From NCBI RefSeq assembly GCF_032999765.1, contig NZ_CP136051.1, positions 1,340,417 to 1,404,416 on the forward strand: DNA of 64,000 bases, in the 5' to 3' direction. Every line of letters starts with the position of its first letter. Positions within the stretch are counted from its first letter, which is position 1. This document shows, piece after piece, positions 1 through 8,107 of the stretch. Position numbers and translations under genes: made by a program. The notes below the pieces were generated by a model, which saw only the letters and a program-made list of their open reading frames with translations, was not told where the DNA came from and made no database searches. The DNA is from Imperialibacter roseus (lineage in GTDB: Bacteria > Bacteroidota > Bacteroidia > Cytophagales > Cyclobacteriaceae).

Positions 1-913
1 GATAATGGGCTAGTTTCAATTCTACGGAATCATGTGGATTGAAATACAGGAAGGAGTTGATAAACTGCCGGTGTGTCATTTCGTCGACTCTCTCCATTTT
101 AAAGGAGTCGTCGGTGGCTCCGAGTTGAATGAAGATGTCCCAGGCCTTACAGAACCCAGGCCTGCGCAACGTGCCCCGATAAAGGGTTTGGATGTCCTGA
201 AGCTCATAGGAGTCGACATACTTCAGTGAGTCTCTGTTGGCGTATCCTTCAAAATAGCCATGTCCGGGTATGTGGATGACTTCCGTGCGCCTGAACACCT
301 TGTGATAGGGGATGTACTTGAAGCGCCCTTCCTGAATGAATTTCACAATGCCTTGCCCTGCCAACACCACGTTGCGGGGGTTCCAGGTGAACTTGTACTG
401 CCAGGGGTTATCCTCGGTGGAGGGGGCCAGCAGCCCTCCGGTGAAGGTTTCGAACGCATGGAGTTTGTAGCCTTTGTCCTTGATCCGGTCAAGCACCTTC
501 ATGGCCGACATATGGTCGAGGCCAGGGTCGAGGCCCATTTCCATGACGCAAATGGCTCCTTTGGCTTTGAATTTTTCATCAAGCGCTTTGATTTCGTCGG
601 TAACATACGACGCCGTAATCATGTTGATGCCATGATCTGCACACACTTCAGCCACGTGGATATGGAACTTGGCGGGAAGCATAGAAATGACCAGGTCGGA
701 TTTGGTTATTTCTTTGGTTTTCTGCTCCTGGTTAAAAATATCAAAAGAAATTACCTGTACGTTTTCAGCTGAGCCAAACTTTTCACTCAGGAAACCAACG
801 TCGAGATCGCCGATGCAAAGCTGCCAGTTGTTTTCTTTCAGGAGGCTAATGAGATAGTTGATTAAAGAGAAGGAAGATCTTCCTGCTCCGACTAACAGTA
901 TGCGCTTCGTCAT
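1..913 (-). CDS. Saccharopine dehydrogenase-like oxidoreductase (3' end outside window)
   Basis: The minus-strand frame opens with ATG at 911-913 and stays open to the window edge, so about 304 codons are seen and the C-terminus is missing. The N-terminus MTKRILLVGAGRSS is a Rossmann dinucleotide-binding loop (GAGRS near residue 10). It is followed by the saccharopine-dehydrogenase-type segments SMLPAKFH and MEMGLDPGLDH. Members of this family reduce or oxidise saccharopine-type imino acids in lysine metabolism. In Bacteroidota the cytoplasmic enzyme is usually annotated as saccharopine dehydrogenase, although the substrate cannot be read from the sequence. It is transcribed divergently from the cytidine deaminase across about 100 bases. 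The family call is firm; the substrate is inferred. Confidence 0.85.
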   Translation of the reverse strand, partial: MTKRILLVGAGRSSFSLINYLISLLKENNWQLCIGDLDVGFLSEKFGSAENVQVISFDIFNQEQKTKEITKSDLVISMLPAKFHIHVAEVCADHGINMITASYVTDEIKALDEKFKAKGAICVMEMGLDPGLDHMSAMKVLDRIKDKGYKLHAFETFTGGLLAPSTEDNPWQYKFTWNPRNVVLAGQGIVKFIQEGRFKYIPYHKVFRRTEVIHIPGHGYFEGYANRDSLKYVDSYELQDIQTLYRGTLRRPGFCKAWDIFIQLGATDDSFKMERVDEMTHRQFINSFLYFNPHDSVELKLAHY

Positions 914-1017
914 GTATATTTTTGGGTTAAATCGCTCGAAAATTAGCCGATTTGGTGGAGGCTTTAAAACTTTTTCAACAATAAATCAGTATAATGCTGT
1001 CCATCGAATATGTATAC

Positions 1018-1497
1018 ATGAGCAGAACGGGTAAAGTAGAAATCGATTATACAATCGTGCCATTAAATGAGCTGGGCAAAGAAGAGGCTGCACTAGTGAA
1101 AAGCGCCTTGCAGGCACGCTTCACTGCACACGCACCGTATTCCAACTTTCAGGTGGGGGCGGCGGCATTGCTGGCTGATGGTACTGTCGTGGCCGGTTCC
1201 AATCAGGAAAATCGTTCCTTTCCTGCAGGGCTTTGCGCTGAGAGGGTTTGCCTCTATCATGCTTCCTCCAATTACCCCGACACACCTATTGAAATGCTGG
1301 CTGTTGTCGCTTTTCCGGCAAAGTCGGAAGTGGCTGAGCCGGCTCACCCGTGTGGAGGCTGCCGGCAGGTGATGATGGAAATGCAGCACAAGCAACGTCG
1401 TCCGTTCAAGCTGCTACTCCTGTACCCCAACGATGAAGTGCTGGTGCTCGAAAAAGCCAGTGATTTGATGCCGTTTCCTTTCGAATCCGAAATTTGA
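1018..1497 (+). CDS. cdd: Cytidine deaminase
   Basis: This is a zinc-dependent cytidine/deoxycytidine deaminase of pyrimidine salvage, in which cytidine plus water gives uridine plus ammonia. The substrate-binding segment APYSNFQVGAA is present, as are the zinc and catalytic signatures CAERVCLYHA and HPCGGCRQ, which supply the three zinc cysteines and the catalytic glutamate. From the ATG at 1018 the protein is 159 residues, the usual length of the homotetrameric type. An in-frame ATG at 994 would add eight residues not typical of the family. The gene ends one base before the stop of the convergent SDR gene, so the two genes abut tail to tail with no room for a separate terminator. Confidence 0.92.
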   Translation: MSRTGKVEIDYTIVPLNELGKEEAALVKSALQARFTAHAPYSNFQVGAAALLADGTVVAGSNQENRSFPAGLCAERVCLYHASSNYPDTPIEMLAVVAFPAKSEVAEPAHPCGGCRQVMMEMQHKQRRPFKLLLLYPNDEVLVLEKASDLMPFPFESEI

Positions 1498-2250
1498 TCA
1501 CGACTCCCTGTGCACCATGGTGGCGCTCGCCTGGGCGGTCGGGAATAGCACGATGTCGCTTAGCAGCACATGAGGAGGCCGGGTAACCACGTACTTGATA
1601 ACATCCGCCACATCGTCTCCTGTTAAAGGCTTCATGCCTTTGTAAACCTGTTTGGCTTTTTCTTCGTCGCCTTTGAAGCGAACCAGCGAAAATTCAGTTT
1701 CCACAAGGCCAGGGTGAATGCCCGTTACTCTAATTCCATAGGGGTTCAGATCTAGTCGCATTCCGTTCGTGATGGCATCAACGGCATGCTTGCTGGCACA
1801 ATACACATTGCCTTTGGGATACACCTCTTTCCCGGCAATTGACCCAATGTTTACAATAAAACCCGACTTTTTTTCTACCATACCAGGGATGATGGCTTTG
1901 CTTACATAAAGCAGCCCTTTCACATTGATGTCAATCATGTCGTCCCAATCCTGCGTGCTGCCCTCATGAATAACATCCATGCCGTGCGCATTGCCGGCAT
2001 TATTGATAAGCACATCAATATCTTTCCAGTTAGATGGCAGCGACTCAATGGCCTGGTTCACGGCCCGCTGATCTCTTACGTCGAAGCTCAGTACGTGCAC
2101 ATCAGTTTCGGTTCGCAGGTTGTGCGCCAGCTCCTCCAGCTTGTCTCTTCGCCTTCCGCAAATGATCAGGTAAAACTGGTCGGCAAGGTAGTGAGCGGTT
2201 GATTTTCCAATGCCTGACGTGGCACCTGTGATGAGGGCAATTTTTTTCAT
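1498..2250 (-). CDS. Short-chain dehydrogenase (YdfG-like SDR)
   Basis: This is a classical 250-residue cytoplasmic SDR. It shows the cofactor motif TGATSGIG at residues 8-15, an arginine-rich stretch GRRRDK after beta-2 that favours NADP(H), the NNAGNA motif, the catalytic serine in NIGSIAG and the YCASKHAV active-site tyrosine and lysine. The closest described relatives are the YdfG-type serine/3-hydroxy acid dehydrogenases (malonic semialdehyde reductase). The precise substrate is not visible. The gene is a single unit, convergent with cdd and followed upstream by about 130 bases without a gene before the porT stop. Confidence 0.88.
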   Translation of the reverse strand: MKKIALITGATSGIGKSTAHYLADQFYLIICGRRRDKLEELAHNLRTETDVHVLSFDVRDQRAVNQAIESLPSNWKDIDVLINNAGNAHGMDVIHEGSTQDWDDMIDINVKGLLYVSKAIIPGMVEKKSGFIVNIGSIAGKEVYPKGNVYCASKHAVDAITNGMRLDLNPYGIRVTGIHPGLVETEFSLVRFKGDEEKAKQVYKGMKPLTGDDVADVIKYVVTRPPHVLLSDIVLFPTAQASATMVHRES

Positions 2251-2384
2251 GGAGCTAAAATGCTTTGGTGAGTAAACAGCAGCAATTAAAGATATCGTGA
2301 CCTAAACTTCAACCAAATGGTGCATAGCCTGCCACAAACAGTGGACAAATAGTCGCTGAAAGTTGAGAATGGTCATCGGCGGAA

Positions 2385-3122
2385 TTAAGATGGACCGCCT
2401 TCGAAGGTGATGTAAAGGGTCAGGTTGTGAGGTGAAACCCGCTTTAGCGGATCGTTGTACTTGTTGACGTCGTTAGTCAGGATATTGGAGATTCCCCAGG
2501 AGTAGCGGATTTCAGGAGCGAACTTGAACAGCGGGTAGTAGAGGTCGAAGCCAACACCTGCCTCCAGCGCCACAGAAGTGCTTTTCGTAAGCAAACGCTC
2601 GCTGGCGTCAGCTTTGTCGTCTTTTCCACGGGCCTCAATGGTGGGAGTAATGCCGCCTATCAGGTACATGCCAATATTATCTCTCCTTACCGACCGGTAT
2701 TTGAGTAGCATAGGCAACTCCACTGTGGTGGCGTCAATCAGCTGCTCCAGCGTGTTTCCCGTCACCGACCGATACAATAGTTTGTTTTCGTAGAAGCCTA
2801 CTGTAATCAAAAAACGAAAGTCGAGGTATTGCAGCACCCTCATGTTGGAGATAAAGCCAATTTTGAAACCACCGAGGCTGTGCGGAACGATAGAATGGAG
2901 CGTATCGTCGTCAGCAAAGGCATCGGAATATTGAATCGCATATCGGGAACTGTGCAGGCCCATGCCAAATCCGTAATGAAGAAACTTTTCTGTGTAGTTG
3001 GGTAGATTGATAACAGTGCTGTGCTGCGCTATGGATGGCGAAGCAAGGCCAAGCAGCAAAACGATTGTTGCTACTTGATGCCGGTATAAATGGAGCAAAT
3101 GCCGAAGGTTTGTGGTTTGCAT
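2385..3122 (-). CDS. porT: Type IX secretion outer-membrane protein PorT
   Basis: This 245-residue protein has a hydrophobic signal segment (ATIVLLLGLASPSIAQ, about residues 18-33), then NLPNYTEKFLHYGFGMGLHS and alternating hydrophobic strands typical of a small outer-membrane beta-barrel ending in an aromatic strand. The NLPNYxxKxxHYGF opening and the position next to ubiE are characteristic of PorT/SprT, a component needed for type IX secretion and, in gliding species, gliding. Its first 52 bases overlap the 3' end of ubiE on the same strand. The ATG is the only nearby start; a downstream alternative start codon cannot be excluded. None of the other por/gld genes is in the window. Confidence 0.85.
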   Translation of the reverse strand: MQTTNLRHLLHLYRHQVATIVLLLGLASPSIAQHSTVINLPNYTEKFLHYGFGMGLHSSRYAIQYSDAFADDDTLHSIVPHSLGGFKIGFISNMRVLQYLDFRFLITVGFYENKLLYRSVTGNTLEQLIDATTVELPMLLKYRSVRRDNIGMYLIGGITPTIEARGKDDKADASERLLTKSTSVALEAGVGFDLYYPLFKFAPEIRYSWGISNILTNDVNKYNDPLKRVSPHNLTLYITFEGGPS

Positions 3123-3793
3123 ATTGTTTTTTTGAACCCAACCCGATCCAGTATGTTAGTAAAAAGCACCCCGTCGGGAAACGCTTTTACCGACTCGGGA
3201 AGGTATGTATATGCCGCCCGGTCTTTAGAAATCATTCTGCCGATAATAGGCAATATGTACTTAAAATAAAAGCTATAAAGCTGCTTCATAGGAAAGCGGG
3301 TGGGTTTTGAAAACTCCAGCACCACCACTTTTCCTCCTGGTTTCAGCACCCTCCACATATCGGCCAATCCTTTTTCCAGGTTTTCGAAGTTCCTTACCCC
3401 AAAGGCAACGATGACGGCATCGAAGGTATTGTCATCGAAGAGCAACTTTTCTGAATCGCCCATCTGAAGTTCGACTTTATCTTCCAGCTTCATGCGGGCA
3501 ATTTTTTTCTTGCCCATGGCCAGCATGCCTTCCGAAATGTCGACGCCAATTACTTTGTCGGGTTTCAATGAAAGGGCTTCAATAGCGAAATCACCTGTGC
3601 CCGTCGCAATGTCGAGTATTTGCTTTGGCTTGATCTCTTTGAGCTCCCGAACAGCTTTTTTTCTCCAAACGATATCGATGCCAAGGCTGAGGAAGTGATT
3701 GAGGAAATCGTACCGGCGGCTAATGTTGTTGAACATTTCAGCCACCTGAGCTTTCTTGCTTCCTTCCTTTTCTTTGTAGGGTACTACGGTCAT
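3071..3793 (-). CDS. ubiE: Demethylmenaquinone methyltransferase MenG/UbiE
   Basis: This is an S-adenosylmethionine-dependent methyltransferase that makes menaquinone from demethylmenaquinone in respiratory quinone synthesis. Diagnostic features are VAEMFNNISRRYDFLNHFLS at the N-terminus, the SAM-binding loop DIATGTGDFAIEA (about residues 60-72), GVDISEGMLAMG, and the family signature FGVRNFENLEKGLADMWRVL followed by LKPGGKVVVLEFSKP. The length of 240 residues is normal. It is a cytoplasmic or membrane-peripheral enzyme. It lies upstream of porT in the same operon and overlaps it by 52 bases, which suggests co-translation. Confidence 0.95.
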   Translation of the reverse strand: MTVVPYKEKEGSKKAQVAEMFNNISRRYDFLNHFLSLGIDIVWRKKAVRELKEIKPKQILDIATGTGDFAIEALSLKPDKVIGVDISEGMLAMGKKKIARMKLEDKVELQMGDSEKLLFDDNTFDAVIVAFGVRNFENLEKGLADMWRVLKPGGKVVVLEFSKPTRFPMKQLYSFYFKYILPIIGRMISKDRAAYTYLPESVKAFPDGVLFTNILDRVGFKKTICKPQTFGICSIYTGIK

Positions 3794-3896
3794 CTAGTGC
3801 AAATAATTGTCAATAAAACCAGTAAAAGCGCAATGAATGAGGGAACTGGTGTGCGAAACTTTTCGCAAGTATACTGCAAACCTTGCGTTTTTAAAA

Positions 3897-3924
3897 TTTG
3901 TTCTCGGCAGGGTTTGTATCTTTG
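3897..3924 (+). promoter_or_regulatory. Bacteroidota-type promoter of engB
   Basis: TATCTTTG at 3917-3924 is an exact match to the TAnnTTTG -7 element. TTTG at 3897-3900, 16 bases upstream, can serve as the -33 element. Transcription would start near 3930, after the in-frame ATG at 3898, so the ATG at 3940 is the likely start of engB. Confidence 0.6.
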
Positions 3925-3939
3925 CCAAAATTTCAAAAA

Positions 3940-4551
3940 ATGCGGATTGATACAGCCACTTTTCTGGCAAGCTATGCCAACGTTAATACCTGCCCCGAAT
4001 CCGAGCTGCCGGAGTATGCTTTCATTGGGCGCAGTAATGTCGGCAAGTCGTCGCTCATCAACATGCTGACCAACCACAGCAAGTTGGCCAAAACATCGTC
4101 AAAACCAGGAAAGACCCAGTTGCTCAACCAATTCCTGATCAACGATTCGTGGCTGCTGATGGACATGCCGGGCTATGGATGGGCCAAAGTAAGTAAGACA
4201 GAAAAGGCCAAATGGGAGATCATGAACCAGCAATACTTGCTGGAGAGAAAAAACCTGTGCAACCTGTTTGTGCTTATCGATTCGAGGATTCCTCCCCAGA
4301 AAATTGACCTTGAGTTTCTTAACTGGGCGGGAGAGAACGAAATTCCCTTGTCGATTGTGTTCACAAAAGCCGACAAGCAATCAAAAAACCATACCCAGTC
4401 TTCGGTGGCGGCCTTTATGAGGGAATTGAAGAAGTATTGGATTTTTCTGCCTCCATCCTTCGTGACTTCTGCTGAAGACAAGCGGGGAAAGGAAGAATTA
4501 CTCGGCTATATAGAAGAAGCCAATGGGCTTTTTATGCAAAAAAATGATTAA
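3940..4551 (+). CDS. engB: Ribosome biogenesis GTP-binding protein EngB/YihA
   Basis: This is a small Era-type GTPase required for maturation of the large ribosomal subunit. From ATG 3940 it has 203 residues. G1 is GRSNVGKSS, the G2 region contains KPGKTQLLNQF, G3 is DMPGYGWAKV (the YihA-specific form of DxxG), G4 is TKADK and G5 is TSAEDKRGK. The downstream start is preferred because a clear -7 promoter element lies between it and the upstream ATG at 3898. It is divergent from the ubiE-porT operon and followed by the DUF5606 pair about 50 bases later. Confidence 0.95.
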   Translation: MRIDTATFLASYANVNTCPESELPEYAFIGRSNVGKSSLINMLTNHSKLAKTSSKPGKTQLLNQFLINDSWLLMDMPGYGWAKVSKTEKAKWEIMNQQYLLERKNLCNLFVLIDSRIPPQKIDLEFLNWAGENEIPLSIVFTKADKQSKNHTQSSVAAFMRELKKYWIFLPPSFVTSAEDKRGKEELLGYIEEANGLFMQKND

Positions 4552-4554
4552 GCG

Positions 4555-4585
4555 TTGAATGGTGAGATTAAAATATCTAAAATTG
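4555..4585 (+). promoter_or_regulatory. Probable promoter of the DUF5606 pair
   Basis: TTG at 4555-4557 is followed 20 bases later by TAAAATTG at 4578-4585, one mismatch from the TAnnTTTG -7 consensus. This places a start site just upstream of the ATG at 4605. Confidence 0.4.
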
Positions 4586-4604
4586 CGCCCACAAACTGAC
4601 AAAT

Positions 4605-5159
4605 ATGGAGTTTAAAGAAATTGCAACAGTATCTGGCAAAGGCGGACTTTTCAAAGTACTTAACCCTACCCGCTCAGGCGTCATACTGGAATCGTTAGAT
4701 GAGAAGAAGTCCAAGCTGATAGTCAACGCTAACTCCAAAGTGTCTATCCTTCACGAAATCTCTATTTACACCACCGACAATGAAGGCACGGTGGCGTTGG
4801 AGGACGTGATGCGCAAGGTGCACAAGGAATTTGCCGGGGACACAGGTCTTACCAAAAACTCTGATAACGAAGAGCTGAAGTCGTTTCTGAAGCACGTGTT
4901 GCCCACTTACGATGCCGACAGGGTATACGTGTCCGACATTAAAAAGCTGGTGAACTGGTACAGCATTTTGGTGGAAGTAGCACCTGAGGTTTTTGACGAG
5001 CCCAAGGAAGAGGTGAAGGAAGAAAAGCCTGCCAAGGCAAAGGCACCTAAAGAAGCGGCTGCCAAAAAAGCTCCTGCTGCCAAGGCCGCTGAAAAGCAAC
5101 CTAAAGAAGAAAAACCCAAGGCCAAGCCCGCTGCCAAAAAGAAGTCCGCAGACAAGTAA
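4605..5159 (+). CDS. DUF5606 domain protein with Lys/Ala/Pro-rich tail
   Basis: The N-terminal part (about residues 1-60, from MEFKEIATVSGKGGLFKVL) matches the DUF5606 family, a small domain of unknown function conserved in Bacteroidota. The middle of the protein is a compact helical region ending near VEVAPEVFDEP. The last 45 residues are a low-complexity tail of lysine, alanine, proline and glutamate (for example KEEKPAKAKAPKEAAAKK), resembling histone-like or nucleic-acid-binding tails. There is no signal peptide, so it should be cytoplasmic. Its stop codon overlaps the next start (TAATG), indicating translational coupling to the 111-residue protein. A nucleic-acid role is only an inference from the tail. 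Confidence 0.8.
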   Translation: MEFKEIATVSGKGGLFKVLNPTRSGVILESLDEKKSKLIVNANSKVSILHEISIYTTDNEGTVALEDVMRKVHKEFAGDTGLTKNSDNEELKSFLKHVLPTYDADRVYVSDIKKLVNWYSILVEVAPEVFDEPKEEVKEEKPAKAKAPKEAAAKKAPAAKAAEKQPKEEKPKAKPAAKKKSADK

Positions 5160-5494
5160 TGGTCGAACGTGATCTAGCCAACAGGACACTGGAGTTGCTG
5201 AACAAGCATTTCGAGGTGCCTGAAAGCATTGAGAACACCGCAGCTGATGATGAAGGCAAAGCCAGGAGTCTGCTTGTAGAAGTGCTGACTCCTGTCGTTC
5301 GCCGAATGCTCGACCAATCGTTTGAACAACTGCTAAACATCCTCTACCGGATCGACCTGTCCGAACCTAAAGTCATATCGTTGCTGGAAGAGAGCGCACC
5401 CGAACAGGTGGCGGGCAACCTTACCGCTGCCATTGTCGATCGGCAGCTGGAGAAAATTAAACTACGGGAGAAGTATCGGCAGTCGCCAGATTGA
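5159..5494 (+). CDS. Small conserved helical protein, coupled to DUF5606 gene
   Basis: This 111-residue protein of unknown function appears all-alpha and acidic, with no signal peptide or membrane segment. Its ATG shares one base with the TAA of the preceding gene, a coupling that supports it being real. Segments such as [21 protein letters not shown] and the C-terminal [15 protein letters not shown] look amphipathic. Proteins of this size and context are often found after DUF5606 or EngB genes in Bacteroidota, but I do not recognise a function. Its last 38 bases overlap the 3' end of the convergent fbp gene. Confidence 0.7.
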   Translation: MVERDLANRTLELLNKHFEVPESIENTAADDEGKARSLLVEVLTPVVRRMLDQSFEQLLNILYRIDLSEPKVISLLEESAPEQVAGNLTAAIVDRQLEKIKLREKYRQSPD

Positions 5495-6482
5495 ACGACT
5501 CTGCCATTTCCATCATTTCGCTGGATCCGATAAAAAAGGGTGTTCTCTGGTGAAGTTCGTTGGGCAGTAAGTCAAGAATTCGTGTCCCTTTTCCGTTTGT
5601 AGCTTTTCCGCCCGCCTGCTCAATAATATAGGCCAGCGCATTGCATTCGTAAAGCAATCTCAATTTCCCATTGGGCGCTTTCGGAGTGGCCGGGTAGATG
5701 TAAATGCCACCTTTCAGCATGTTTCGGTGAAAGTCGCCGACTAACGAGCCGATGTAACGGGCCGTAAGTTGTTGCTCCTTGCAGTGCTGAATATACTGCC
5801 GAACGCCATCGTCGAAAAGCTGGCTGGGCCCCTCGTTGATGGAGTAGATGCTGCCGGTAGTTGGGGTTTTCATGTTGGGGTGCGACAGAAAGAACTCTCC
5901 CAGCGACGGATCGTAAGTAAATCCATTCACGCCATGCCCTGTGCTGTACACCAGCATGGTAGAAGAGCCATAGAGCAAGTAGCCCGCAGCCACCTGGTCG
6001 TCGCCTTTTTGCAGCACATCCTCCCGCAGGGCGGGGCCGCCCACCGGTGATAATCTTCGGTAAACCGAAAAAATAGTACCAATGGACACATTGACGTCGA
6101 TGTTGGAAGAGCCGTCGAGCGGATCGATGGCCACAATGTAGCGACCATGCGGATTGTTAAGGTCGATGATGCCGTCGTCTTCTTCCGACACAATGGCGCA
6201 CACCTCGCCGCCATTTCTCAGCGCTCTTTTGAAACGGATATTGGCAATGACATCAAGCTTTTGTTGATTTTCACCCTGGATGTTCTGCTCACCTACAGAG
6301 CCTCCTAAGTCCACCAGGCCGGCACGGCTGATCTCTCTATTGATGATTTTGCCTGCCAGCCCGATGTCTCTCAGAATTTGGGATAACTCCCCGGTAGCAA
6401 AAGAAAATTCGTCTTGTTTGTTTTTAATAAAACGATCAAGCGTGGTGCCAACGGGTTGGCCCAATTTACTTTTGTCTACCAT
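5457..6482 (-). CDS. fbp: Class I fructose-1,6-bisphosphatase
   Basis: This Mg-dependent enzyme hydrolyses fructose-1,6-bisphosphate to fructose-6-phosphate, the committed step of gluconeogenesis. Its 341 residues fit class I. The metal and active-site signature [19 protein letters not shown] lies near residues 118-136, preceded by the metal-binding SEEDD. The substrate-binding stretches [20 protein letters not shown] and [21 protein letters not shown] are both intact. The gene is monocistronic, convergent with the small protein gene on its left and followed upstream by fructosamine kinase on the same strand about 85 bases away. Confidence 0.96.
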   Translation of the reverse strand: MVDKSKLGQPVGTTLDRFIKNKQDEFSFATGELSQILRDIGLAGKIINREISRAGLVDLGGSVGEQNIQGENQQKLDVIANIRFKRALRNGGEVCAIVSEEDDGIIDLNNPHGRYIVAIDPLDGSSNIDVNVSIGTIFSVYRRLSPVGGPALREDVLQKGDDQVAAGYLLYGSSTMLVYSTGHGVNGFTYDPSLGEFFLSHPNMKTPTTGSIYSINEGPSQLFDDGVRQYIQHCKEQQLTARYIGSLVGDFHRNMLKGGIYIYPATPKAPNGKLRLLYECNALAYIIEQAGGKATNGKGTRILDLLPNELHQRTPFFIGSSEMMEMAESFNLATADTSPVV

Positions 6483-6568
6483 CCGCTCGAGCTTTGGGTT
6501 AATGTCTAAAACAGGCCTAAAACTACATCTAAATCGATTGCACCAGCAAGAAAACCACTGGAAATATT

Positions 6569-7447
6569 TTAAATATACCTGGAAAGTGTTCGCTCAACGG
6601 CTGCGAGATAGGAGGTGCCAAAAAGGTTGACGTGTACCATCAAAGGGTACAAGTTGCAGAGGTCGGTTCTTTCTTCCCAGCCAGGCTGTAGAGGGAAGGA
6701 TTCGTGGTAGGCGGAATAGAAAGAAGGTTCAAATCCTCCAAACAGCTGGGTAAAGGCCAGATCCATTTCCCGGTGTCCGAAATAAACTGCCGGGTCAATG
6801 AGCCATGCATGCCCGTCGGGCCCTGTGTGCACGTTGCCACTCCACAGGTCGCCATGGAGCAGGGAAGGGGGCTCTTCAGGAAAAAGAGCGGGCAGCTTGT
6901 CGTAGAAGGCTTCAAATCGCAACACCGTGTCGTTGGCAATAAGGCCGTTGTAGGCAGCCAGGCCCACCTGCGGTTTCAGTCGGCACTCGATAAAGAAATC
7001 GACCCATGATGGTCTCGTTTCATTTTTTTGAAGGAGTTGACCAATGTAGTTGTCGTGATCGAGGCCAAAGAAGGGCGAGGAGTTTTGGTGCAGAGCGGCC
7101 AATTCCCTTCCCAGTGTTTCTGCATAGCTGGTGGCTTTCCTGCCAGGCGCAAGGAACTCCAGTAGCAAGTAGCTTTTGCCTTCTGCGCTTCCAGTGTTGA
7201 TTATTTCCGGCACCCGCACAGCACCTGTGCTTTGCAGGAGCTTCAGCCCCCTGGCTTCCACTTGAAACATGCCCGCTGGTGCGCTTTCGTTCCATTTCAG
7301 AAAAAATACGCCAGCCTTGCAGCTTAATTTGACCGTATTGTTGATACAGCCACCAGCCACAAAGCTAAAATCGATCTCTTCTGTCTCTACACCGGTACTT
7401 TGGAAGATGACCTTTTCGAAGAACGATTTAAAATGCTCATCAAACAT
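6569..7447 (-). CDS. Fructosamine/ketosamine 3-kinase family protein
   Basis: This is a kinase of the FN3K family, which phosphorylates the 3-hydroxyl of sugar amines on glycated proteins so that the adduct falls off. The 292-residue protein has a choline-kinase-like fold. It shows [13 protein letters not shown] (P-loop-like region), FFLKWN with the ATP-binding lysine, LLLEFL (hinge), [10 protein letters not shown] (catalytic loop) and [16 protein letters not shown] (metal-binding DPA and the family-specific HREMDLA). Its start abuts the stop of the LMW phosphatase gene with no bases between, so the two are co-translated. Bacterial relatives usually prefer ribulosamines or erythrulosamines; that preference is inferred here. 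Confidence 0.92.
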   Translation of the reverse strand: MFDEHFKSFFEKVIFQSTGVETEEIDFSFVAGGCINNTVKLSCKAGVFFLKWNESAPAGMFQVEARGLKLLQSTGAVRVPEIINTGSAEGKSYLLLEFLAPGRKATSYAETLGRELAALHQNSSPFFGLDHDNYIGQLLQKNETRPSWVDFFIECRLKPQVGLAAYNGLIANDTVLRFEAFYDKLPALFPEEPPSLLHGDLWSGNVHTGPDGHAWLIDPAVYFGHREMDLAFTQLFGGFEPSFYSAYHESFPLQPGWEERTDLCNLYPLMVHVNLFGTSYLAAVERTLSRYI

Positions 7448-7924
7448 TTAGAGGTTCTTTTCCCGGGCAATGCTGTCAATTAGTTTGTCGCTTGCCCGCC
7501 ACAGCATATCGTACACTTCCTGGAAACCGTCCATGCCGCCGAAGTAGGGATCGGGCACGTCGAGGCTGTCACGTTCCTCATCAAATTCCCGCATCAGGTA
7601 AAAGTGGGGATGCTCCTTTTTGAAAACAGCGGCAATGTCTCTGTAGTTGTTTTGATCCATGGCGAGGACGTAGTCAAACTCGTGATAGTCTTCAATACGA
7701 ACCTGCCGGGCTTTGTGGTCAATGGGCGTATTGTTGCCAATGGAACAGTCGATGGTACGTGGGTCGGGATCGGCCCCGATGTGGTACCTTGAAGTTCCTG
7801 CTGAGTCGGACGCTATCTGGGCGGACAGCCCCCGCTCTTTGAGCTGCCTGTTGAAAATTGCTTCCGCCATGGGTGACCGGCAAATATTCCCCAGGCATAC
7901 AAAAAGTACCTTTATCATGCTCAA
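7448..7924 (-). CDS. Low-molecular-weight protein tyrosine phosphatase family
   Basis: The active-site P-loop VCLGNICRSPMAE lies near the N-terminus (nucleophile Cys with the CxxxxCRS pattern) and the general-acid loop is DPYFGG. The length of 158 residues is standard. A second in-frame ATG two codons later (7918) is an equally good start. The gene directly abuts the fructosamine-kinase gene downstream. Since the human relative LMW-PTP-A has been described as a ribulosamine-5-phosphatase, the likely role here is removing the 5-phosphate from glycated proteins before the kinase acts, rather than tyrosine dephosphorylation. That role is an inference from context. Confidence 0.93.
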   Translation of the reverse strand: MSMIKVLFVCLGNICRSPMAEAIFNRQLKERGLSAQIASDSAGTSRYHIGADPDPRTIDCSIGNNTPIDHKARQVRIEDYHEFDYVLAMDQNNYRDIAAVFKKEHPHFYLMREFDEERDSLDVPDPYFGGMDGFQEVYDMLWRASDKLIDSIAREKNL

Positions 7925-8051
7925 ATATGGCCTTTTAAAATAAAATGAAAAAAAATAAATTATTTCCGAAAAGGGTGGTTACCTATCGGTGGTTTCCCGT
8001 ATATACCTCTACATAACACAAATTTATTCATACACCTGTTTAACAGTAAAG

Positions 8052-8078
8052 AAAGCCTCTTGATCTTCAGGAGGCTTT
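8052..8078 (-). terminator. Hairpin terminator after the serine hydrolase gene
   Basis: The arms AAAGCCTCTTGA and TCAGGAGGCTTT pair over 12 positions (one G-U) around the loop TCT. The hairpin is flanked by T-rich sequence on the plus side and TTTCTTTA on the minus side, just past the stop of the minus-strand hydrolase at 8108. Confidence 0.7.
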
Positions 8079-8107
8079 TCTTCTTTTACGCCTTCGGCAT
8101 AGCTGCA

